Source of the DNA: Paraspadella gotoi | Lineage: Eukaryota; Chaetognatha | NCBI GenBank assembly: GCA_051294375.1 | Contig: CM119269.1 | Location: 22,865,808-22,929,807 of the forward strand | Length of the DNA stretch: 64,000 nucleotides | Direction of reading: 5' to 3' | In this document: piece by piece, positions 1 through 9,588 of the stretch | Position numbering within the stretch: position 1 is the first letter of the stretch | Layout: each line of letters opens with the position of its first letter | The notes under the pieces: generated by a model | The model's input: the letters and a program-made list of their open reading frames with translations, nothing else | The model's database searches: none | Told to the model about the DNA's origin: nothing | Translations under genes and position numbers: made by a program

Positions 1-282
1 AAGAGGGAGAGGGAGTGGGAGACGAAGAGAGGGATGGGAGAGAGAGGGAGAGAGAAAGAGGGGAAAAGAGAGGGAGAGAGAGTGGGAGACGAAGAGAGGA
101 ATGGAAGAGAGAGGGAGAGAGAAAGAGGGAAAAAGAGGGAGAGAGAGTGGGAGACGAAGAGAGGAATGGGAGAGAGAGGGAGAGACTAAGAGGGAAAAAG
201 AGGGAGAGAGAGTGGGAGACGAAGGGAGGATATGTGAGAGAGAGGGAGAGAGAAAGAGAGGGATGGGAGAGAGAGGGAGAAG
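1..282. repeat. Purine-rich minisatellite, 65-67 bp unit
   Basis: An almost pure G/A tract. The marker GTGGGAGACGAAG recurs at 15, 82, 147 and 212, so the unit is 67, 65 and 65 bp with small changes between copies. The left end may lie outside the window. Arg/Glu-rich frames cross it but are only readings of the repeat. Confidence 0.85.
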
Positions 283-507
283 AATTTCAAGTTGCTGTGG
301 AAAAGTTTTGAAAAGAAAACAATGTTGAAGAAGGAAAATAATATTTAACAATACCCAGGTGTTTAGAAGCAAGGCCAATATTTTTTTTGACTTGGCCAAT
401 ATTTGCATTTTTTTTTATCGCAAATCGTATAATTACAATATTTTGTTAAAGTGATTATTAAATTTTGACTGAAGAGTAGAAGGAAACTTTCAAAATTTAA
501 TTAAATC
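283..507. other. Anonymous AT-rich spacer
   Basis: AT-rich DNA with homopolymer T runs. I see no gene or repeat unit in it. Confidence 0.6.
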
Positions 508-660
508 TTTCTTTCCCTCCCCCTTTCCTCTCTCTCTCCCTCTCTGTCTCTCTCTCTTCCTCTATGTCGCTCTCTGTCTCTCTCTGTCTCTCTCTCTCTC
601 TCTCTGTCTCTCACTCTATGTCTCTCGCTCTCTGTCTCTCGCTCTCTGTCTCTCTCACTC
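508..660 (+). repeat. Polypyrimidine CT tract
   Basis: Degenerate CT repeat with TCTG and TATG variants. It ends in CTCACTCCAG directly before a candidate exon, so it could act as a polypyrimidine tract on the plus strand. Confidence 0.8.
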
Positions 661-663
661 CAG

Positions 664-710
664 AATCCTCACCTTAATCATCGGCGAAGCGGATTTCAAT
701 TTTAATTCGG
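664..710 (+). other. Candidate 47-base internal exon
   Basis: The long pyrimidine tract ends in a CAG acceptor at 661-663, and a full-consensus donor GTAAGT starts at 711. The 47 bases between have one open frame (one leading base, 15 codons, one trailing base) reading ILTLIIGEADFNFNS. The other two frames have stops. The sequence is not low complexity, unlike its surroundings. I do not recognise the peptide and see no partner exons nearby, so the call rests on splice signals alone and could be chance. Confidence 0.25.
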
Positions 711-719
711 GTAAGTTTT

Positions 720-721
<2 letters not shown>

Positions 722-781
<60 letters not shown>
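722..781. repeat. (TC)n microsatellite
   Basis: About 30 uninterrupted TC dinucleotides, directly downstream of the candidate splice donor. Confidence 0.97.
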
Positions 782-784
<3 letters not shown>

Positions 785-1282
785 CAGTGTTTGTTTTACA
801 GGTTTGTTTAGTTGCCTTCGCTAGAAGCTTTTGTTTCGCTGGAATGAGTTGCCTCGTTTTTTTTTAACGAGTGTTTCTTTATGGTTTTTTTCCCTGTTTT
901 TTTGTTTTGTTTCGTTTTTTTTTCGTTTTATTTAATGTTTCATAGAGACAAATAACTTTTTTTTCAACATTTTTTAACATAGACATAATTAAAAATTAAT
1001 TAATCTTATAAGAATACTAATATAAATCATTGACGTAACATAATTTATTTATTTATTTAAAATTGAAAAAAAAACATTACGGGAAAAAGTGATAATTCAC
1101 TAGTGATTCTATGGAAAAACGTGAGCAACGATAGACTCTTGAAATTGTGAATAAAGAAAAAAAAAGAAAAAAGAAAAAAGTGAAGATTTTTTGAATTGAA
1201 GATGATTTAAGTTTTTATTAATTTTATTCAAATTCTGTTCTCATCGCGAATACGAAAAGAAGTGGCTCATCTTGTCAAGAGG

Positions 1283-1285
<3 letters not shown>
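782..1285. other. Anonymous AT-rich spacer
   Basis: T-rich then A-rich DNA. A weak acceptor-like TTTTACAG lies near 800. I see no supported feature. Confidence 0.6.
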
Positions 1286-1338
<53 letters not shown>

Positions 1339-1461
1339 GAAGAGAGAGAGAGGAATTTTGTCGTTTTTTCCCGCGGAGCGAGAATTCTCTGGCGACGTAA
1401 AAAGTTATCCTTGACAAATTGGAAGAGAGAGAGAAGAGATAGAGAGAAAGAGAGAGAGAGA

Positions 1462-1502
<41 letters not shown>

Positions 1503-1570
1503 GATAGTTTAAGGAAAGAAAAACGATAGAACTGAGAAAGGAAAGAGTGAGACAGAGAGAGAGACATAGG
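1286..1570. repeat. (GA)n microsatellite cluster
   Basis: Two long GA runs (1286-1335 and about 1430-1500) flank a short unique segment containing CCCGCGGAGCGAG. The Ser/Leu-rich minus-strand frame is a repeat artefact. Confidence 0.9.
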
Positions 1571-1795
1571 CCTCTCTCACCTCCCCTCGCTTCTCACTAA
1601 ACTCCGCCCAGCAGCGATAAAGTCAAACGAACTCGGTGGCGGCGGAAGCGAAAATCAGAAGCGGAAAAGGAAGCAGAAGCGGAAAAGGGAAGCGGTAAAA
1701 AGCAGAAGGGTAAACAATGGATGAAGTCGCTCAATGGTATAATAAGTAGTCGAGCATCGCAATATGTTCACCATACTTATAAACATGAAACCTTC

Positions 1796-2030
1796 CGTCG
1801 TGACCCAGTGGCTCATTGAGTAATATCGTCAGCTCATGACGATTAGGTACCAGGATCTATCCCTAATAGTACCTACCCTGCGGCAAGCGTGAGAATGGCC
1901 TTAATCCATTTTGGTTGTGAGGCAAACCCTTAAGTCCGGTTCTAAGCCCTGGACTTGTTCCACGTCTGCTGAGGGGGCACACAAGTAAGTCTTCGGCCCA
2001 CTTATCGCCTTATCCACTAATAAACCAAAT
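1796..2030 (+). mobile_element. tRNA-type SINE, copy 1
   Basis: The head carries AGTGGCTCATTGAG (1807-1820), which resembles a polymerase III A box. About 25 bases later comes CAGGATCTATCC (ending 1862), which resembles a B box. A conserved body follows, with AGTACCTACC, GGCAAGCGTGAG and a GCCTTAT segment near the end. A second copy at 20569 shares these blocks in the same order with many substitutions, as expected of an old dispersed family. No clear target-site duplication was found. The tRNA origin is inferred from the box spacing. Confidence 0.6.
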
Positions 2031-2264
2031 GGATCTGATTACTAACAAAGGATGTATCGCTTCTGCCACATCACTGGAAATACAATCAGCAGCGACGGTA
2101 GCTGAAGCGGAAATCGCTTCCGCTTGATCGGCGGCGTCAGCGGAAGCGGGGCCGTTTTTAACTCGACAGATGCAACTCGTTTCGTCGCTGTTTTTGTTTT
2201 TTGTTTTTTGTTTCTTTTTTTAAATTTCTCTCTCTCGCCGGGCCTTCTTTTCCCCCTCTCAACG

Positions 2265-2303
2265 TCCCCCTCCTCCTCCTCCTCCTCCTCCTCCTCCTCC
2301 TCT
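2265..2303. repeat. (TCC)n microsatellite
   Basis: About a dozen CTC triplets in a row, between C/T-rich flanks. Confidence 0.93.
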
Positions 2304-2564
2304 CATCGTCTCCTCCTCCTCATCCCAGAGGAGTGCATCGGGCCCCAGTTTTCTACTCACATTCGGCGCAAGGGCGACTGAGGACCGCGCGACTTACCTC
2401 TCCCCTCTCCCTCCCACCTATAATTGTAGATAAACAGCTATGTATATAATGTAATATATATATATATAGATAAACAAATCGATTTATATCAACAAAATAA
2501 TAAAATACGTAATACAATCTACTAATTACTATCCTTTAACCTCACCATCAGTGATGGCATCACG
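2304..2564. other. Spacer with GC-rich and (TA)n patches
   Basis: A GC-rich segment around 2330-2400 contains CGACTTACCTC, which is a splice-donor-like GTAAGT on the minus strand. A short (TA)n run follows near 2453-2469. No gene is recognised. Confidence 0.5.
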
Positions 2565-2936
2565 TCCCCCCTCTCTCTCTCTCTCTCTCTCCCCCTCTCT
2601 CTCTCCCTCTCTCTCTCTCTCACCCTCTCTCTCTCTCCCCCTCTCTCTCTCTCTACCTCTCTCTCTCCTCTTTTCTTCCACTCGTTTGGAGGCGAAACCA
2701 AAAACATTTACGAGAAAAAGAAAGAATCTTCTTTCTTTTTTTGGCGCCGATTTGGAGGGACTTGCTCTTATGTTTGTAGATGTCTCTGTCTCTCTGTCTC
2801 TATCTCTCTCTCTCTCTTTCCCTCCCTCTCCCCTCTCTCTCTTTCCCCTCTCTCTCCCCCTTTCTCTCTCTGTTTCTCTCTGTCTCCCTCTGTCTCCCCC
2901 TCTCCCTCTCACTCTGTCTCTCTCCTCCCCTCATCC
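2565..2936. repeat. Degenerate CT-rich tract
   Basis: Two CT/CCCT tracts (2565-2681 and 2775-2936) separated by about 90 bases of unique sequence. Frames in both directions are low complexity. Confidence 0.85.
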
Positions 2937-3247
2937 CAACTCCGCTGGCCTTGAGTTGGAAGGTTCATTCTCTTCTTACGTCATCAACGTCCGAACTTTT
3001 TATTCTCTTCATTCTTCCATTTACTTATCTTTTTACCTATCTTTTCTTTTCTTTTCTTTATATTTTAATTTATATTTCTTCATTCTTTCTTTTTTTTTTT
3101 GCTTCGTTCTTCCTACGTCTCACTTTTATTCAGTTCTTCTGTCTGTCTCTCGGCCTCTCTTTCTGTCAGTTTCTCACCCTTTGTGTATGATTCTTTTGTC
3201 TCATTGTCTATCTGTTTCTCTCAGTAACTCTCTTTGTCTTTCTGTCT
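2819..3247 (+). repeat. 430-bp direct repeat, copy 1
   Basis: Matches 4809-5242 over its full length, including the non-SSR part CATCCCAACTCCGCTGGCC, with indels mainly in homopolymers. It is cut exactly by a 25-N gap, so one copy may be unmerged read or contig overlap rather than a genomic duplication. Confidence 0.8.
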
Positions 3248-3272
3248 NNNNNNNNNNNNNNNNNNNNNNNNN
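3248..3272. other. Assembly gap, 25 N
   Basis: Fixed-size run of 25 N, the same size as seven other gaps in the window. Confidence 1.
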
Positions 3273-4808
3273 AACAGAGAGAGATTTGGCTTGTTTTTTA
3301 CTTAAGCTTAAATAATAACAGTTTTTATGGAATAACTGAAGAAAAATTTAATAATAATCAGAAATGGTAATTCAGGATTGTATACCCCTTTTTCAAAATT
3401 ACAAAAGAAAATAAAAAATTCAACCCTATGAATGCTTCATTGAGAATTCTAAGCAAGAATACTGTTATATAGCGTGAGGTCTGGATTTATTAAACAAAAG
3501 CTGTGCTAAAGATTTATGGATTTAATTAATAAAACTTTTTTAGAAAGGTGTCCGCATGATTAGGGCTTTAATTTGAACCAACACCCATCTTGCTAGCTCT
3601 TTCTTTCCAAAAGTTATTTAAAAAATAACTTTTCAATTACTTGCAGGCCAGACAGTACAGAACTTTGTAAATAAAAAATTATTGGCAAAGCGGGAGTAAC
3701 TCACTTATTTTGCTATGATAGCAATACTAAAATTATTAAAATAAGAGAGACTTGAAGAAAAATGTTTTTTGTCACTTTGTTTTACGATTGGTGTGCGTGT
3801 GTGAGTTATGAGAGGCACTGCACTTTCAGATGTACCACATCGTATAATAAGATTGAGATAGAGTTTGATTCCCCATCACACATATATATCTGCATCAACT
3901 GTAGCTATATGGACAGTTCAATTTTTTCTCCAAATTGTTGGAAAACAAATTTCCTCCGCACCTAGTGGCTCATTGAGAATTAATAGGTTTTGCATAGAAA
4001 ATTAAAAGTATCAAAAAAAATAAAAAAATCAGCCCTAGAAAAATCGAAGGCTTCACGAAGCGACTCTTTCTTTGATAAGAGAAAAATTTTATTATCCCTA
4101 ATCGAGAGATCCATACTATCTCACCACCGTATTCGAAAATATTTTTTTACCAAAAATCATTCAATCAATTCTTTTTTTAAAATTAATTTAAAAGGTTTTT
4201 ATGATGTTGGTTTTTACGTTTGAAAGAATATGAAAGCGAATCAAAAGTGAAAATATAGTAATTATATAAGGTTTATTGGAAAATACCTTTAAAATATTAG
4301 ATAATTAGACACCACCAGGGGATAGCAGAGAAAAACTTCCCGATGTCATAAAAAAAAATGAAAGAATTTGTCAATATTGTTATTTAGATATTGACTAATT
4401 ACATAACATATGGATTCATCTAAATATGAGGAAAGATGGTTAAAAAATATTCATCTTGGTGCTCGGTTCACTATGTAAGGGTTATTGGGTTAAAGTTTTG
4501 TTTAATAATATTAATATTTATTTTGCATTTAATAAAAGCAAATGGTCTAAATTTGTGTAAGCGTTTCGAAAACTATATTCTTCAATTTTTTCACTAATTT
4601 GAGTCTAAAGTTAAGGCTTTTTTGTTGATGGTCAAGTTATGGTCAGACACAGTAATGTCCAGTAGTGTATATCGCACATATTACCAAAAGTAATAATCAA
4701 TTAAATTTGGCTCAGAAACAATTTTAAAGGACCAGGAGAATCAGCCAGGCACTGAGACAGTAACGCCACGATTATTTTTCATTGTGTCGACTATCTCTCT
4801 CGTCTCCT
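3273..4808. other. AT-rich intergenic DNA with a repeat relic
   Basis: AT-rich and without a credible gene. Bases 3505-3660 resemble 28885-29060, the inner part of the right arm of the long inverted-repeat element. A short copy of the SINE head, CTAGTGGCTCATTGAG, lies at about 3961-3977. The frames of 67 and 77 codons are AT-biased and unrecognised. Confidence 0.45.
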
Positions 4809-5242
4809 TCTTCCCTCCCTCCTCTCTCTTCTCCTCTCTCTCCACCTTTCTCTCTCTGTTTCTCTCTCTGTCTCCCTCTGTCTCCCCCTCTCCCTCTCAC
4901 TCTGTCTCTCTCCTCCCCTCATCCCAACTCCGCTGGCCTTGATTGGAAGGTTCCATATCTCTTCTTACGTCTATCACGGTCCGTAACTTTTTATTGCTCT
5001 TCAGTCTCATGTTACTTATCTTTTTACCTATCTTTCTTTTCTTTCTTTATATTTTAATTTATATTTCTTCAATTCTTTCTTTTTTTTTGCGCTTCGTTCT
5101 TCCTACGTCTCACTTTTTATTCAGTTCTTCTGTCTGTTCTCTCGGCCTCTCTTTCTGTCAGTTTCTTCACCCTTTGGTGTAGTGATTCTTTTGTCTCATT
5201 GTCTATCTGTTTCTCTCAGTAACTCTCTTTGTCTTTCTGTCT
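4809..5242 (+). repeat. 430-bp direct repeat, copy 2
   Basis: Second copy of the 2819-3247 segment, in the same orientation, beginning inside a CT tract. Small insertions and deletions separate the two. Confidence 0.8.
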
Positions 5243-5346
5243 GTCCCTCTGTCTGTTTTCTTTTGTCTATTCGTCTATTTTGTCTCTTTCTCTTCTCTTT
5301 GTCTACATGACAAGACTCTTTCTGTTTTGCTCAGGGACGCTGTTTA

Positions 5347-5427
5347 GCAACCAAGGCTTCGCACAGAAAATTAGCATCGGAGGTTTTTAGTTCCGCCGCG
5401 AGTACTCGCGGCGCAACTGTATAAGTC
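5347..5427. repeat. 81-bp repeat left of gap
   Basis: Differs from 5439-5519 at two of 81 positions. It contains the stem GCCGCGAG..CTCGCGGC. The twin sits directly across a 10-N gap, which suggests that overlapping contig ends (perhaps two haplotypes) were not merged. Confidence 0.95.
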
Positions 5428-5428
5428 A

Positions 5429-5438
5429 NNNNNNNNNN
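5429..5438. other. Assembly gap, 10 N
   Basis: Ten N between two near-identical 81-bp sequences. The true gap is probably negative. Confidence 1.
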
Positions 5439-5519
5439 GCAACCAAGGCTTCGCGCAGAAAATTAGCATCGGAGGTTTTTAGTTCCGCCGCGAGTTCTCG
5501 CGGCGCAACTGTATAAGTC
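5439..5519. repeat. 81-bp repeat right of gap
   Basis: Twin of 5347-5427. Here the GC-rich stem GCCGCGAGTTCTCGCGGC is a perfect 8-bp hairpin with a 2-base loop. Confidence 0.95.
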
Positions 5520-5759
5520 CGTCTGTTCCACTTACGTTAAAGATGTTCATAACTCGCCTATACTATACTCAATTACTCATTTGTTAAGACAGAAAAAATC
5601 CTCAAATCTAGGCGACTGCTAGCGCCGCCTTTGGTTTTTTAAAGAAATCTCAGATAAACTAAAAATAAAAGACGTTATTCCAATGCAGTACGTGTTGAAA
5701 ATACAGAAGATAACAGAGTCACTGCGACGCAACACAAGAGTTGAATTTCTTTTAAAAGT

Positions 5760-5882
5760 GTATCTGTCTGTCTGTCCATCCGTCTGTCTGTCGCTCTATA
5801 CCTCTCTCTCTTTCTCTCTCTCTCACTCTTTCTCTCTTTCTCTATTCTCTCTCTCTCTCTATCTCTTTCTCTATTCTCTCTG
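5760..5882. repeat. TCTG and CT repeat tract
   Basis: Short (TCTG)n run followed by degenerate CT. A short GA-rich patch follows at 6005-6045. Confidence 0.85.
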
Positions 5883-6059
5883 GCCTCAGGCAGAAAAACT
5901 TGCTTCATTCGTTCGGAAAATTATTTTTTCAATTTTTTTTTTATTTTTTTGCGACGAATCACTGAACAACTAAGCAGCTTGTGGTCACACTTTGTGTGCG
6001 TGTGAGAGAGAGAGGGAGAGTGAGAGAGGGAGAGGGAGAGAAAGACAAAAAGAGAATGA

Positions 6060-6355
6060 AATTCTGAAACTTTAATATGGAATCTCGTGTTTTATTTGTT
6101 TGAGAGCAGATCTTTTTCCACGTCATTCATTTTAAAATAGAAAAGAGTATTATTTAACAAACTAAAATTCATATTTTGCTAATCAATATTGACAATAGTT
6201 AACGATAATACACAAATATTGACAGTAGTTAGATAAGTTTAAAAATGACTTTCTGTTCTAACATGATAATTTTCGAAGAAAAAGATTTTTTTTTAAATTT
6301 GGAAAAAAACTCGCTAAAATTTTAGATGGAAGCGATTTTATTATTTAGAGAGCAT
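6060..6355. other. Anonymous AT-rich spacer
   Basis: AT-rich. The segment AATATTGACA(A/G)TAGTTA occurs twice near 6185-6230. No gene is seen. Confidence 0.55.
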
Positions 6356-6645
6356 ACTGTCTTTTATCTTCTCTTCTCTTCTCTTTTCTTCTATTTTCTT
6401 TTTTCTTATCTTCTCTTCTCTTTTCTTCTCTTTTCTTTTTTCTTCTCTTCTCTTCTCTTTTCTTCTATTTTCTTTTTTCTTCTCTTCTCTTCTCTTTTCT
6501 TCTCTTTTCTTTTTTCTTCTCTTCTCTTCTCTTTTCTTCTATTTTCTTTTTTCTTCTCTTCTCTTCTCTTCTCTTCTCTTCTCTTCTCTTCTCTTCTCTT
6601 CTCTTTTCTTCTCTTCTCTTTCCTTCTCTTTGCATTCTTTCTCTT
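6356..6645. repeat. TTCTC pentanucleotide array, 74-bp higher order
   Basis: TTCTC pentamers alternate with TTTTC variants. The phrase CTATTTTCTTTTTTCTT starts at 6391, 6465 and 6539, giving a 74-bp super-unit. The last part (about 6555-6605) is a pure TTCTC run. Confidence 0.9.
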
Positions 6646-6734
6646 CCCCTTAACTCTACTCTGCCTCCCTTATTCTGATTCACCTTCATTCCGGTTTATT
6701 TCCTCTCTCTCTGAGGCATATGGTTGACTTTCCC

Positions 6735-6840
6735 TCCACTATCTCGACGCTGATTGGTCCATCCGCGACTCAGCCGCGGGACTTACCTCGGCGCGAGTAA
6801 GTCCGCTCCCTGATTCGCCTCGTCTTTGCCGCGAAGGAAG
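6735..6840. promoter_or_regulatory. CpG-rich promoter-like patch with CCAAT box
   Basis: A GC- and CpG-rich island in AT-rich DNA. It carries an inverted CCAAT box (TGATTGGTCC, 6751-6760). It also has two splice-donor-like GTAAGT motifs facing apart: minus strand at 6781-6786 and plus strand at 6797-6802, inside an imperfect palindrome. A 21-base segment at 6741-6761 recurs with two mismatches at 45064-45084. No downstream coding exon is identified. Confidence 0.3.
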
Positions 6841-6959
6841 AGGATTCTCTTCCTTCTCTTTCTCTCTCTCTCTCTTTCGCTCACTCTTTCGCGGGTCCTT
6901 ACTCTCGAATTTCGGAGAGAAATTTATCATTTCTCATGAAAAATCAGTCAATGTCAATA

Positions 6960-7560
6960 GGTAAAGTATATAAAGCATAGAAATAAAAATAAAAATAAAA
7001 TGGCATAATTTTACTGTTACCGAGCGGAGTAGTTAGATATTAGAAGGGTTTATATGGTTAAGGGTAATTTGGTAATGAATTTTAAAAAAATGTTTAAATA
7101 AATATTTTAAGTAGTTTTTCAAAAAAACGCCAAAACCCCGGTTGGCGAAAGTAAAATTTTAACAATAAAATTATCGAATTTTTTTTTCATAACTTTTAAT
7201 TTTGTATTATTACTTTACTTTGCTTTCGTCATCGTCAGTCTGGTTCAAGTTTAACTTTGTCTTTTGTCTGGGAATGCTGACAGGTGTTAGAGAGGTCGCG
7301 TTCGTAATCACACTTGCTCGCTTATGCGGGCTAAAAGTAAAACAAATGTTCCTTCAAATATATGTCTCTCCAGATTACCACTTGCTACAGTTATACAATA
7401 AATATAAACTCGAAAATAAGTTACGTATTTACTGTTAGAGATCATATAATAGTTTTTCAGAAAAAACCGATTTTCCCCCGTGAATCTACTGATTTAAGCT
7501 AAATTAAATGAACTTTCTTCCGCGAAACGGGGAATCTAGACGAAGGCTGAACAAATCTTT
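6960..7560. other. AT-rich spacer, no supported gene
   Basis: AT-rich DNA. The 78-codon frame at 7202-7438 is not low complexity but has no recognisable motif. Confidence 0.5.
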
Positions 7561-7567
7561 TCTAAAA

Positions 7568-7752
7568 TAAATTCCGATGCAACGACCGTTTGGACTAACT
7601 TTCGACGCTTAAAGCCGGCTCTAAATTCCGATGCATGCATCGATCGTTCAGTCTATCTAGCACGTCATTCTGCTTAAAATTATGATGGATGCATCGGCGC
7701 AAGAAAATTGAATAAGATAAACAACTCACGAATTCCGATGCATCGACGATAG
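7568..7752. promoter_or_regulatory. Cluster of CCGATGCATCG motifs
   Basis: AATTCCGATGC begins at 7570, 7624 and 7731, extending to variants of AATTCCGATGCATCGACCG. An inverted copy, GATGCATCGG, lies at 7688-7697. The core CGATGCATCG is a perfect 10-bp palindrome. The spacing of 54, 65 and 42 bases is irregular, unlike a tandem repeat, so clustered protein-binding sites or the remains of a diverged repeat are both possible. Confidence 0.35.
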
Positions 7753-7759
7753 CATTTAA

Positions 7760-8300
7760 AAGTTTCGCTCAACAATACCGTTTAAATTGAAATTATCATA
7801 TTGTGGTGTGGGAAGCATAGTTTTACTATATATGCTTTATTCTTTTTTCACTATAAAAAAAATTAGCTATAAGAAGTGCATGGCCACGTTATAGAAAGAA
7901 ATTTCTGCAGGTATCTCAACTTAAAATATTCATCTTTCTCATGAATATTTTTTCAAGGTTTTTATTTTAGAGTGTGATTATTGTAACATTTTTTTGCGTG
8001 TTATTTTGCTTGGTTTTCGTCGGCTTACACACTTTGATAAATGACATTAGCTAGGAATTTAAAGAAATAAAATAAGAAGACGTGTTAACGAATTTATTTA
8101 CAAGCGCACATGTAAAAACGACATAGTACAAAAAGAGAAACAGACCGATAGTAAATTAAACCATACAGAGTTAAAACGAAATCTAGTGGTCAGTTCACTA
8201 TTTGACCTTAAGTCGTAGGTCACGATTTAGGTAAGTTTAAGTAGTCATTAAGGTTGTTGTTGTGTTTGTTGCGTCGTTGTTGAAAATAATAAAAAATAGA
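7760..8300. other. AT-rich spacer, no supported gene
   Basis: No long open frame and no clear repeat. It is mostly A/T with scattered CpG. Confidence 0.5.
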
Positions 8301-8324
8301 AAAAGCAAAACTTAAGAAGAGAGA

Positions 8325-8560
8325 GAAAAAGTTCAGAGCGGTATTGTTCGCGCGCATCTTTGCGGCACCCTTAGACCCGCGACGATCGCCCCGTCGGTAG
8401 AGGAAAGGAAGAGGATCTCGCGTACATTTTACGAGAGTCTACACGCAACGCGGATGACTCGCAGACCTTCGACCCGGCGGTAAGAGAGAGTAGGAGCGGA
8501 AAGAGAGGAGGTTGTCGTCCGCGCTTCGGTCGATTGTCCCGACCAACCGCCAATGCCTCC
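8325..8560 (+). promoter_or_regulatory. CpG-rich patch, possible 5' exon
   Basis: A sharp rise in GC and CpG (GCGCGC, GCGACGATCGCC) over about 230 bases. A donor-like GGTAAGAG sits at about 8479-8486, followed by CT-rich DNA. This is how a short 5' exon at a CpG-rich promoter can look. No start codon with a convincing reading frame was found, so the assignment is speculative. Confidence 0.25.
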
Positions 8561-8864
8561 TCTGCTGCTCTCTCTCTGCTCTCGTCTCATCTTCTCTCTC
8601 TCTCTCTCTCTTCTTTTTCTCTCTCTCTCGTCGTTTCTCTCTCTCATGCACGTCTTCTTTCTCTGCTCGTCTCTTTCTTCCTCTCTCTCATCTCTCTGGT
8701 CTCTGCTCTCGTCTCGTGGTCTCTGCTCCTACTTCTCTCTTCTCTCTCTTCCGGATCCATCTCATCTCTCTTTTCTAATTTTCTGGTCTCTAAACTTAAA
8801 TTATTGAAGATATTTCTTTCTCGGGAATTTGATCCGACGACCGTCACGAACAAAATCCTCTCTC

Positions 8865-8898
<34 letters not shown>

Positions 8899-8960
8899 CT
8901 TCTGCCCTCTTCCTCCTCGTCTCTTCTCTCTCTTCTTTCTCCCTCCTCCTTTTCGCATGT
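8560..8960. repeat. CT-rich tract
   Basis: Degenerate CT and CTCT(G/T) repeats, with a pure CT run at about 8862-8897. The long Ser/Leu frames here are repeat readings. Confidence 0.85.
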
Positions 8961-9062
8961 CTCTGGCAAGGTGTTCCACAAATAAAGTTCAACTTATGTC
9001 TGAAAGCAAAGCACACAAGTCGAAACCCCCCGTGGAGAAAACGCTGTCTCTCCATCATCGAG

Positions 9063-9139
9063 NNNNNNNNNNNNNNNNNNNNNNNNNNNNNNNNNNNNNN
9101 NNNNNNNNNNNNNNNNNNNNNNNNNNNNNNNNNNNNNNN
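9063..9139. other. Assembly gap, 77 N
   Basis: Run of 77 N entering a (CT)n tract that continues at 9140-9170. It is probably a microsatellite that failed to assemble. Confidence 1.

Positions 9140-9170
<31 letters not shown>
9140..9170. repeat. (CT)n microsatellite
   Basis: Pure CT dinucleotides immediately right of the N run. Confidence 0.95.
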
Positions 9171-9174
<4 letters not shown>

Positions 9175-9488
9175 TCCATCAAACAGGAAACGTGAGCTTC
9201 TCCGTTTGTTTGATGAGGATAAACAACAATTTCTTTCTTTCTTTCTTTTTTTCTTCTCCTTTCTTTTTTTTATTTTTTTTATTTTTTCTCACATCTAAAC
9301 TCCATCACTATGGACTACACCAACTCCATCAACATAATCTTATGTAAAACGCATCTTTCTGCATCATCTATATCTATCTGTTAAGGTTAAACATTTCATT
9401 TTATAATACTCTTTAAATTCACCTCAGCAACATTTTTTCTAATAACATATTTAAACAAATCTTTAGCGGTCATTTCTTTATTTATTCA

Positions 9489-9588
9489 TTTAGTCAATAA
9501 ATAAGCTATCTTGCCCCTGACTTTGGACAGGCTTTGGTGGTTTAAGGCCTCCATCACTCTTACAAGATAATGACATAGCAAGAATCGT
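9489..9588 (-). repeat. Interspersed repeat family R, truncated copy
   Basis: About 100 bp nearly identical to the first half of the copies at 18447 and 19658, including CCTGACTTTGGACAGG and CATCACTCTTACAAG. Identity stops right after GACATAGCA. The strand is given in the sense in which the family ends in the AT-rich TTATTTATTAAATGAATGG. Truncation at a fixed internal point suggests a modular repeat or incomplete insertion. Confidence 0.85.

Noticed and set aside
15-280. Regularly spaced repeats resembling a CRISPR array
   Set aside because: The intervals are themselves repetitive purine DNA, not unique spacers. This is a minisatellite.
8534-9298. 254-codon Ser/Leu frame
   Set aside because: CT-repeat reading that continues only because N bases are counted as open.
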